From positions 1 to 50,986 of the forward strand of contig JAAZMP010000065.1 in the NCBI GenBank assembly GCA_012798755.1: a DNA stretch of 50,986 bases. The letters run 5' to 3'. The notes beneath the pieces were generated by a model, which had not been told where the DNA came from, made no database searches, and saw only the letters and a list, made by a program, of their open reading frames with translations. The position numbers were made by a program, and so were the translations under genes. Shown piece by piece: positions 7,173-14,305 of the stretch (position 1 is the first letter of the stretch; each line of letters begins with the position of its first letter). The stretch comes from Bacillota bacterium. Its GTDB lineage: Bacteria > Bacillota > Dethiobacteria > DTU022 > UBA8154.

Positions 7173-9431
7173 GTGATTTCCAAAGAATGCAAGCGGCTTG
7201 TTGAAGTAGAATTTCCCATTAATGAGGTATCCAATCATTCGATGCGCGAGAAGTTTGTCCGTTACGGGCATCCTTCCGGGTTACACCTGTGGCGGGCAAG
7301 GCAACCACTGGCGGCTTGCCGGGCCATACTTCTGGCTCTACTCTTGCCCGATCCCTGTGATCGTCATTGTCCGGAGGAGTTCAAAACAAAAGCAGGTGTT
7401 ATCCTGCAAGATTTAAAGGATCCTCTGGAATATGGGGATATGGCTTTGCGCAAAGCCATGTTAAAATTCATTGGGGACTTTGCGGATTGGGGTAATGCCA
7501 ACGAGCCCGATTTTATAGAGATGGGCCGGGGTCTTGTTGAAGCTGCCTACCCGGAAAAAGTGCCTTTGATTATGGATCTTTTTGCTGGGGCGGGTTCTAT
7601 GCCACTGGAGGCCCTAAGGCTTGGCTGCGATGCTTATGCCGGCGATTCCAATCCTATTGCCCGACTTATCCTGAAGTTTTTATTGGAGGAAATACCCCGG
7701 TATGGCCGGGAGCTGGCGGAAGAACTGCGCCGCATGGGTTCGGAAATAGAAAAGCAAGCCATGAGGGAACTGGCTGAATTTTACGCGCAAGATCCTGACG
7801 GCGAAATGCCTTATGCCCATCTTTGGGCCCGTACAATCAGATGCACTTCCTCAAATTGTGGCGCGGAAATACCACTTGTTAGATCCTTTTGGCTTTGTAG
7901 AGATGATCGCAGCAAAAAAGCTTTGCGCTACAAGGTAATCAAACCAAGAGAAGGGCCGCCTTTTGCTGAATTTAAGCTGTTTGAGCCTATAACGGATCTC
8001 GGTATTCCTGAGGCCAGCATAATTCGTACCAGGGCGGTCTGTCTTTGCTGCGGCAACATAATATCATCGGAACAGGTGCGCGAACAGTTATCCCAACAGC
8101 GCGGGGGTGCCGACGTAATATTTAATGAAAAGGGCCGCCGCATTGGAGGGGCGCGCCTTTTGGCGGTGGTCACCCTGCGCGGTCGGAAATATCACTATCG
8201 ATTGCCGACAGAAAAAGATTACAGGGCAGTTTACAGGACGAAAAAGCGGCTTGAGCAGATGCTTGACGATTGGGAACAAAGCAATAAGCAAGAGCTGCCC
8301 CCGGTACCGGATGTTTCTTTACCCCCCGAAGGGACGCCCAATTTTCGCGTTCAACAATATGGAATGTCACGCTGGAGCGATCTCTTTACGGCACGGCAGA
8401 AATTGGCGCTGGTTTTTTTGACACGATGCATACAGAAAATAGAAAATCCGATCATAAAAGATGCGATGGCAATTGTAATGGATCGGTGTATAGATTATTT
8501 AAGTTCAATTTGTACATGGGACGTGCAAAGGCAGCTTATTGTGCGTACGTTTAGCCGCCAGGCGCTGCCAATATCCTGGGACTTTTGTGAGGGCAGTTTT
8601 TTTGGAAAGGGGCCGGGGGGCATAGAAAACGCCATCGATTGGGTTACCAGGGTTATTGAAGCCTGGCCGGGCTCCAAAATTGGACGGGTTAAGCAGAATG
8701 ATGGAACTAAACATATGCTGTCTGATAGTACCCCGCGGGTTTGGTTTACCGATCCACCGGCTTATGGTGCAAATCCCTGCGATGATTTTTCAAATTTTTT
8801 CCTTCCCTGGCTTAAACGGGCCCTACCGGGGCACTTGCTGTTATCTCCTCCCGGAAATCCTGAAAACACGTTTGTTATGTCCAGCGTGACGGTCTCGGAT
8901 AATACAAAAAGTGATAGCCCACAGCCGGAGAACTATGCCGGGTTTGAAGAAGCGGTGGCCAAATTGTTTTCCAAAGGAAGACATATGCTGAACAGGGAAG
9001 ATATATGTTCCGTTGTTTTTAACAAGACCGCCAAGGGCCGGGAAGCACTCGTTACAGGTTTGATCAACGAGGGCTGGATTATAACTGCATCGTGGCCGAT
9101 AAGCACCGGGACAGCCTCCTGTTCCCGGGGAAAAGATTTTACAAATCTTACAACCGATGTTTATCTGATATGCCGTCCTCGACCTGAAAACGCACCCGTC
9201 GGCAGCTGGGAGGAAATACTACGCGAGTTACCGCAACGTGTGAACAGTTGGGCTGCACATCTCCAAAGGCAAGGAATCTGCGGTTCAGATCTGGCTTTTG
9301 CTTGCATCGGACCGGCTCTGGAGATATTTAGCCGCTACTGCCGTGTTGAAAACGTTAAAGGTGAAACGATCAGGCCGGGTATCTATCTGGAAAAAGTGTT
9401 CGGGCAAATATCAACAGTTGTGAAAGACTAA
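7173..9431 (+). CDS. DUF1156-type adenine-specific DNA methylase (COG1743), altered catalytic motif
   Basis: The 752-residue protein opens with the DUF1156 signature (REKFVRYGHPSGLHLWRARQ, then PLAACRA), where family members usually read HPSTLHLWWARRP. It has an SAM-binding motif DLFAGAGSMPLEALRLG from residue 135, Cys pairs suggesting a zinc ribbon (CTSSNC and CLCCGN), and a motif IV at 527-531 reading DPPAY, where N6-adenine methylases have DPPY/F/W. The family is often found beside helicases and DUF499 proteins in phage-defence loci; here it stands alone between housekeeping genes. The GTG start is fixed by an in-frame stop just upstream (7170-7172). It may be a relic, a regulatory methylase or a divergent active enzyme. 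Confidence 0.82.
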   Translation: MISKECKRLVEVEFPINEVSNHSMREKFVRYGHPSGLHLWRARQPLAACRAILLALLLPDPCDRHCPEEFKTKAGVILQDLKDPLEYGDMALRKAMLKFIGDFADWGNANEPDFIEMGRGLVEAAYPEKVPLIMDLFAGAGSMPLEALRLGCDAYAGDSNPIARLILKFLLEEIPRYGRELAEELRRMGSEIEKQAMRELAEFYAQDPDGEMPYAHLWARTIRCTSSNCGAEIPLVRSFWLCRDDRSKKALRYKVIKPREGPPFAEFKLFEPITDLGIPEASIIRTRAVCLCCGNIISSEQVREQLSQQRGGADVIFNEKGRRIGGARLLAVVTLRGRKYHYRLPTEKDYRAVYRTKKRLEQMLDDWEQSNKQELPPVPDVSLPPEGTPNFRVQQYGMSRWSDLFTARQKLALVFLTRCIQKIENPIIKDAMAIVMDRCIDYLSSICTWDVQRQLIVRTFSRQALPISWDFCEGSFFGKGPGGIENAIDWVTRVIEAWPGSKIGRVKQNDGTKHMLSDSTPRVWFTDPPAYGANPCDDFSNFFLPWLKRALPGHLLLSPPGNPENTFVMSSVTVSDNTKSDSPQPENYAGFEEAVAKLFSKGRHMLNREDICSVVFNKTAKGREALVTGLINEGWIITASWPISTGTASCSRGKDFTNLTTDVYLICRPRPENAPVGSWEEILRELPQRVNSWAAHLQRQGICGSDLAFACIGPALEIFSRYCRVENVKGETIRPGIYLEKVFGQISTVVKD

Positions 9432-9618
9432 GCTAAAAGCTATTTTATCTGTCAAGTTTTATTGTTACCAACATCTATTTTAGGGCAGTATAACCCTAGG
9501 ATCCTCCCTTGGCATCCAAGATGCCGCCTCCTGCAGCCGAACCCGGAAAAATTTGCTTTTTCCGAACTCCTTTGATAAAATTCTTAAAACATTAAATTTC
9601 AAGGAGGGAAATATTAAA

Positions 9619-10554
9619 TTGCCCCCTGATATAGAGGGAAAAAAAGTCTATGATTTGCTGATACTGGGTGCAGGGCCTGCCGGGCTGACAGCAGCTATAT
9701 ATGGAAGGCGTGCTGACCTGTCGGTGCTCGTTTTGGAACAGATGACCCCCGGTGGTGAGATAACGTCAAGCGATCACCTGGATAATTATCCCGGTTTTCC
9801 GGAGGGGATAAGCGGAGTGGATTTTGGCCTTTCTTTGGAAAAGCAAGCTCTTCGTTTTGGTGCCGAAATTGTTTTTGCCAGTATTGAAAAAGCGGATGTA
9901 CTTGGAGATATCAAAAAAATATCAACCTCCGGAGGCGACTTTTACGGCCGTACCGTTGTGGTAGCTACAGGAACCGTTCCCAACCTTTTGGGGGTTCCCG
10001 GGGAAGAACTGCTCCGCGGCAGGGGTATTTCTTTTTGCGCCACTTGTGACGGGCCTTTTTTCCATGACGGGAAGGTTGCCGTAATTGGGGGAGGGGATGC
10101 TGCTGTCAAAGAAGCTCTCTACCTGACCAGGTTTGTCGATCAAATTTACCTGATTCATCGCCGGGATAAATTAAGAGCGGTTTCTTTCCTGCAGGATCAA
10201 ATTCTTCGTCACCCCAAAGTGCAGGTTTTGTGGGATACGATTGTTAAAAGCTTTGATGGAGATCAACAACTTGAAAAAATCACCATTGAAAATCTCAAGG
10301 ATTCTACAACTTCAGAACTGCCTGTGGATGGTGCATTTTTATATGTGGGGCGTATTCCCAATACTTCTTTTTTGAACGGGTTGGAAACAGATAAACAGGG
10401 TTATATCATTACCAATGAAGAGACGGAGACTTCGGTTCCCGGCGTTTTTGCCGCCGGGGATGTGCGCCGGAAATTCTTACGGCAGGTTATTACAGCAGCT
10501 TCGGACGGTGCCGTTGCGGCGATGATGGCGGTAGATTTTTTGGAGCCAATCTAA
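9619..10554 (+). CDS. trxB: Thioredoxin reductase
   Basis: The 311-residue flavoprotein has the FAD motif GAGPAG (18-23), the redox pair CATC (C140, C143) in FCATCDGPFF, an NADPH-binding GGGDAA motif and the C-terminal FAAGDVRRKFLRQV segment. It passes electrons from NAD(P)H to thioredoxin, encoded next. The start is TTG at 9619, chosen because AAGGAGGG (9601-9608) lies ten bases upstream; an earlier in-frame TTG at 9553 has no ribosome site. Confidence 0.94.
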   Translation: MPPDIEGKKVYDLLILGAGPAGLTAAIYGRRADLSVLVLEQMTPGGEITSSDHLDNYPGFPEGISGVDFGLSLEKQALRFGAEIVFASIEKADVLGDIKKISTSGGDFYGRTVVVATGTVPNLLGVPGEELLRGRGISFCATCDGPFFHDGKVAVIGGGDAAVKEALYLTRFVDQIYLIHRRDKLRAVSFLQDQILRHPKVQVLWDTIVKSFDGDQQLEKITIENLKDSTTSELPVDGAFLYVGRIPNTSFLNGLETDKQGYIITNEETETSVPGVFAAGDVRRKFLRQVITAASDGAVAAMMAVDFLEPI

Positions 10555-10610
10555 AACGAAAGATGGAAGGAGGTAAGTTCCGGGTTTTATTTCTCTAAGC
10601 CGGATGGATA

Positions 10611-10934
10611 ATGTCAAAACCTATAGAGATCAATGAACAACAATTCCAAGAAAAGGTTTTAGATTCCCGTGAACCGGTGTTGGTAGATTTTTGGGCCGAC
10701 TGGTGCGGCCCGTGCCGTATGGTGGCGCCTGTCCTTGAAGAAATAGCCGGTGACTACGGTGAAAAGATAAAAGTTGTAAAGGTTAATGTTGATGAAAGCC
10801 CCGCTACAGCTTCCCGTTATGGGGTTATGAGTATACCTACGATGATACTTTTCAAAAACGGGGAACTTCTAAGTACTATTGTAGGCTTTCGCCAAAAGGA
10901 AGAACTCAAAAAGATAATTGACAGTAATATCTAG
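10611..10934 (+). CDS. trxA: Thioredoxin
   Basis: The 107-residue protein has the classical active site WCGPC (31-35) and the cis-proline loop (SIPTMILFKNGE). It is the cytosolic disulfide reductant recycled by the adjacent TrxB. The only strong ribosome site (AGGAGG, 10568-10573) lies 37 bases before the ATG, with a short inverted repeat (10579-10583 with 10600-10604) between; folding it would bring the site to 11 bases. A weaker GGATGG close to the ATG could serve instead. Confidence 0.95.
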   Translation: MSKPIEINEQQFQEKVLDSREPVLVDFWADWCGPCRMVAPVLEEIAGDYGEKIKVVKVNVDESPATASRYGVMSIPTMILFKNGELLSTIVGFRQKEELKKIIDSNI

Positions 10935-11023
10935 GCGAACGGATGGATTGTTTGTCGAAACTGCCCGCTCTTTTTCGTTTAATTTACAAACTACAAGTCC
11001 TACCAATGATTACTTCATACATA

Positions 11024-11269
11024 TCACAATTTAAATAGCAAAACTATCTTTAAAGCACAACTGCCCGAGGTAAACGCAAATAACATGTTGGGGCCGGGAT
11101 GACGGCTATTAGCGTCCATAATGATTTCCAGCGGCGTATCCGGCGTATAAGGAAGACAAGCCTTGATAGTATAGTGTTTTTTGCCGCATAGTTGAGCAGT
11201 TAACTTAAAACAAATAAAAATGTTTTTTTCGGGCAATTCTATTTTGGGCGGAATTGCTTTTAAAAGCAT
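11024..11269 (-). CDS. Doubtful small hypothetical ORF
   Basis: An 81-residue frame runs opposite to its neighbours. It contains LPEKNIFICFKLTAQL and a C-terminal hydrophobic stretch (IVLLF). I recognise no family. There is no good ribosome site before the ATG and no solid promoter, so it may be chance. Its only support is that it fills an otherwise empty intergenic gap. Confidence 0.2.
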   Translation of the reverse strand: MLLKAIPPKIELPEKNIFICFKLTAQLCGKKHYTIKACLPYTPDTPLEIIMDANSRHPGPNMLFAFTSGSCALKIVLLFKL

Positions 11270-11288
11270 AAACTTTAAGTGTATAGTT

Positions 11289-11326
11289 CCCCTCGGCCGG
11301 AAATAATAAGACCGAGGGGGCTTTTT
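11289..11326 (+). promoter_or_regulatory. Hairpin with T run covering the ku ribosome binding site
   Basis: CCCCTCGG (11289-11296) pairs perfectly with CCGAGGGG (11312-11319) across a 15-base loop; five T follow at 11322-11326. The purine stretch GAGGGG in the 3' arm is also the only ribosome site for the ku ATG at 11330. The element therefore looks like a terminator or attenuator and a translation block at once. Confidence 0.6.
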
Positions 11327-11329
11327 ATA

Positions 11330-12142
11330 ATGAGAGCAATGTGGAAAGGATCTCTTGGTTTTGGGCTGGTAAATATACCGGTGCGGCTTTTTGCGGCTAC
11401 AGAGAAAAAAGATATCAACTTTCGTTATTTACATGCTCCATGCCACACTCCCCTAAAGTACGAAAAAATATGTACTACTTGCCAAAAACAGGTTCCCTGG
11501 GAGGAGATTGTGCGTGGCTATGAATATGAAAGGGAACATTTTGTGGTCTTGGAGGAAGAGGAGATAAAGGCTGCGGCTGGGAAAAATGATCGCCTTATCG
11601 AAATAACCGATTTTGCAAAAATCGCAGAGATAGACCCCATTTATTTCCAAAAGGGCTATTATTTGGCCCCCGACGGCACCGGCGGCAGGCCTTACATGCT
11701 GCTTCACAGGGCTATGCGGGAAGCCGGTAAAATTGCTGTTGCCATGATTACCCTGCGCACAAAAGAATCTATGGCCGTGGTAAGATGCTATGGTGAAATT
11801 TTGTCTCTTTCTACCATGTATTATCCGGATGAAGTCCGCTCCACGGAGGCTCTGCCCGACAGGCCCCAGGTTTCGGAGATACAGGAAAAAGAGTTGAAAA
11901 TGGCGTTGGAGCTTATCGCTAATTTGACAGCGCCCTTTAACCCGGAAAAATATCGGGACAGTTACCGAGAAAAATTGTTAGAGGCAATACAGGCCAAGGT
12001 AGAAGGTAAAAAGGTTGTTACCGCTCCTTTACCGGAGAGGGAAAAGGTTGTCGATTTGCTGGAGGCCCTGCAAGCCAGCGTGGAAAGGACCCAGGCCAAG
12101 AATGCGAAAAAAAAATCTGCCGGAAAAGTAAAAAAAGGATAG
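11330..12142 (+). CDS. ku: Ku-family DNA end-binding protein (bacterial NHEJ)
   Basis: The 270-residue protein begins with the bacterial Ku signature MRAMWKGSLGFGLVNIPVRL and has the central beta-barrel features (ICTTCQKQVPWEEIVRGYEY, then YLAPDGTGGRPYMLLHRAM). Homodimeric Ku threads onto double-strand ends and recruits LigD; both LigD activities are encoded next. The Lys-rich C-terminal tail (AKNAKKKSAGKVKKG) is of the DNA-binding kind seen in many bacterial Ku proteins. The ATG at 11330 is preferred over an upstream GTG at 11279 because it gives the family N-terminus and follows GAGGGGG by nine bases. Confidence 0.94.
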   Translation: MRAMWKGSLGFGLVNIPVRLFAATEKKDINFRYLHAPCHTPLKYEKICTTCQKQVPWEEIVRGYEYEREHFVVLEEEEIKAAAGKNDRLIEITDFAKIAEIDPIYFQKGYYLAPDGTGGRPYMLLHRAMREAGKIAVAMITLRTKESMAVVRCYGEILSLSTMYYPDEVRSTEALPDRPQVSEIQEKELKMALELIANLTAPFNPEKYRDSYREKLLEAIQAKVEGKKVVTAPLPEREKVVDLLEALQASVERTQAKNAKKKSAGKVKKG

Positions 12143-12199
12143 AACCTGATAAAGATGCAGTAATATCCGCTAAAAAATAATATAAAAGGGATTTTGATC

Positions 12200-13129
12200 G
12201 TGTTCGACAAAAAAATAGTTCCTATGGAGCCCCAAGCCAAAAAGATCCTGGAAAAAAACAGTAGTTTTGCCTACCAAGTGAAATGGGACGGGATCCGGCT
12301 GCTGGCTTTCGGGAAAGGGACAAAAATACGTTTACAAAGCCGAAGCCAAAAAGATAAAACCGGGCTTTATCCGGAACTTGCTATGCTGCCGGGACTTGTC
12401 ACAGCTGAAAGCTTTATTCTCGACGGGGAGCTGGTGTCCCTGCAAGATAAGCGCCCCAGCTTTTATACCTTGATGCAGAGGGAACGTGCCGGAAAAGTTA
12501 ATATTTCCGGGGCAATAAGGTTGCCCCCGGTTCATTACATGCTTTTTGATATTCTTTTCATTGATGGTGCTTGGCTTTTAAATGAACCCTGGAAGGTCAG
12601 ACAAGAAATTTTAAAGGAAAGTGTAACTGAAAACGGTAGTTTGTACCTTACGTCCAGCTATGGTGATGGAAAAAGGCTGTTGCAGGCAGTTAAGGAGCTG
12701 GGTATGGAGGGAGTCGTAGCAAAAAAAAAAGACAGTCCCTACATTCCTGGGCCGCGTAAATCCAGTTACTGGCTAAAAACCAAACTGGAACAGACTTTGC
12801 GAGCCTATGTGGGCGGGTTGGCGCTTAGGAACAAAAACCCGATCTCTTTACTTCTGGGACTTTATGAAAATGATGACGCTAAAATATCCGGCTTGGAAAA
12901 AAGTCTCCGTTACATAGGCAGTGTGAGCAGCGGCTTGACAGAGAAGGAGTTGGGCAACTGGTATGAACGATCACAAAAAGACAGCCTTAATGCCTCTCCT
13001 TTTATAAATCCGCCCCCTGCCCGTGGAGAGCGGGAGTTTCTCTGGCTAAAGCCCCATAGAAAAGTAAAGGTTGTTTTCAATGAATGGACCACCGGCCTCA
13101 AACTCCGGGCCCCGCGCCTTGCGCGCTGA
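12200..13129 (+). CDS. ligD: LigD ligase domain: ATP-dependent DNA ligase
   Basis: The 309-residue protein has the adenylation lysine K28 in motif I (KWDGIR), LDGELV as motif III, EGVVAKKKDSPY as motif IV and WLKTK as motif V, then an OB-fold region. It seals breaks held by Ku. It matches the ligase part of multidomain LigD only; polymerase is a separate gene and no phosphoesterase gene is seen. The GTG at 12200 is chosen because AAAAGGG lies nine bases upstream; an in-frame TTG at 12194 is too close to that site. Confidence 0.92.
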   Translation: MFDKKIVPMEPQAKKILEKNSSFAYQVKWDGIRLLAFGKGTKIRLQSRSQKDKTGLYPELAMLPGLVTAESFILDGELVSLQDKRPSFYTLMQRERAGKVNISGAIRLPPVHYMLFDILFIDGAWLLNEPWKVRQEILKESVTENGSLYLTSSYGDGKRLLQAVKELGMEGVVAKKKDSPYIPGPRKSSYWLKTKLEQTLRAYVGGLALRNKNPISLLLGLYENDDAKISGLEKSLRYIGSVSSGLTEKELGNWYERSQKDSLNASPFINPPPARGEREFLWLKPHRKVKVVFNEWTTGLKLRAPRLAR

Positions 13130-13165
13130 CGATATTTTAAATACATTTGAAAAGAGGCGCTGTCT

Positions 13166-14044
13166 TTGTCTCCCACCCTAAAAGAAAATGAAAAAAAAAT
13201 TACATTTACCAACTTGCAGAAAGAACTGTGGCCCGGTGAGGGCCTTGATAAATACAAGTTGATAAAATATTACCTGGATGTATCTTCTTATATGCTTCCG
13301 CATTTAAAGAATCGCTTTTTGGTATTTCAACGCTTTCCCGGAGGTATCCACAAAAAAGGTTTTTTCCAAAAAAACTGTCCCCAGGGGGCGCCGGCCTGGA
13401 TTAAAACACTTCCTTTTGAGCACGATCGTCAAAAAACAACCAACTATATCTTGGCTTCGGGGCCGGAAACCCTAACTTGGCTGGGAAACCAAGCTTGTTT
13501 GGAGATCCATCAGTGGCTTTCCTCCATTAACACACTTGATTGCCCGGATTTTGCCGTTTTTGATCTGGACCCCATGGAGGGCGTAGCCTTTTCAAAAGTT
13601 TGCACTATTGCCCTGGCTTTGCAGAGACTGCTCAAACAAAAAAATTTGCGTTGCTATCCCAAAACATCCGGTTCGCGGGGTATACAAGTATATCTTCCCT
13701 TGTACCCCGTCTATAGTTATGAGCATGTAAGAAAATATTGTGAAGATGTTTTTAAGGAAGTTTACAAGCTGTATCCAACTATTACTACCCTGGAAAAAAA
13801 AGTCTCGAAACGGGGCCCTAAAATTTATCTTGATTATCTGCAAAATGCCAAAGGCAAGACCCTTATAGCTCCTTATTCGCCGCGTCCTTTACCCGGGGCA
13901 CCGGTTTCTGCCCCTTTAAAATGGGAAGAGGTGGCGGCAGTTTCTTTTCTACCCACTTCCTTTAACATCAGAAACATTTTGCCCCGGTTGCATGAAAAAG
14001 GGGATCTTTTTGCCCCTGTTTTGCAGGATCTTCAAAGAATTTGA
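13166..14044 (+). CDS. LigD polymerase/primase domain protein
   Basis: The 292-residue protein is the archaeo-eukaryotic-primase-type polymerase domain of LigD. It shows the catalytic aspartates D133 and D135 in FDLDP, the KTSGSRGIQVYLPL nucleotide-binding region, and the conserved NYLAP-like segment read here as LDYLQNAKGKTLIAPYSPRP. It fills gaps and can add ribonucleotides at ends before ligation. The start is TTG, with AAAGAGG about nine bases upstream. It ends the ku-lig-pol gene set. Confidence 0.92.
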   Translation: MSPTLKENEKKITFTNLQKELWPGEGLDKYKLIKYYLDVSSYMLPHLKNRFLVFQRFPGGIHKKGFFQKNCPQGAPAWIKTLPFEHDRQKTTNYILASGPETLTWLGNQACLEIHQWLSSINTLDCPDFAVFDLDPMEGVAFSKVCTIALALQRLLKQKNLRCYPKTSGSRGIQVYLPLYPVYSYEHVRKYCEDVFKEVYKLYPTITTLEKKVSKRGPKIYLDYLQNAKGKTLIAPYSPRPLPGAPVSAPLKWEEVAAVSFLPTSFNIRNILPRLHEKGDLFAPVLQDLQRI

Positions 14045-14177
14045 GAATAATTTACCCGTGTGGTCAATTTAACAGCCAAGGAACCCCACAAGCTAAAGCA
14101 TAACACCCGGTATTTTTGTGCAGTTTAACAGTCGTAAATTATTTTTTAAAACTTTAATATTTTAAAATCTTATGGCT

Positions 14178-14203
14178 TAAAATAAATTGATTTTTACCGA
14201 TGA
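14178..14203 (+). promoter_or_regulatory. Sigma-28 (SigD)-type promoter of the chemoreceptor gene
   Basis: TAAA (14178-14181) and ACCGATGA (14196-14203) are 14 bases apart, close to the TAAA-N(14-16)-GCCGATAT consensus for the flagellar/chemotaxis sigma factor. The site lies about 100 bases before a methyl-accepting chemotaxis gene, a normal target of that factor. Confidence 0.55.
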
Positions 14204-14305
14204 TAATTACGATGGCAGAAATTTTGTTAATAAAAAACATTCGGAAACAAAACAAAAAAGCATGCAGCTCGGGGCCATTACTTCTTATAACAGGAGGAAT
14301 ATTTT

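Larger units (their letters stand above)
10935..11329. other. 395-bp intergenic region between trxA and ku
   Basis: The region contains a doubtful minus-strand reading frame (11024-11269) and, at its right end, the hairpin that covers the ku ribosome site (11289-11319). No clear terminator with a long stem was found directly after trxA, so the ku hairpin and its T run may also end trxB-trxA transcripts. Confidence 0.5.
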
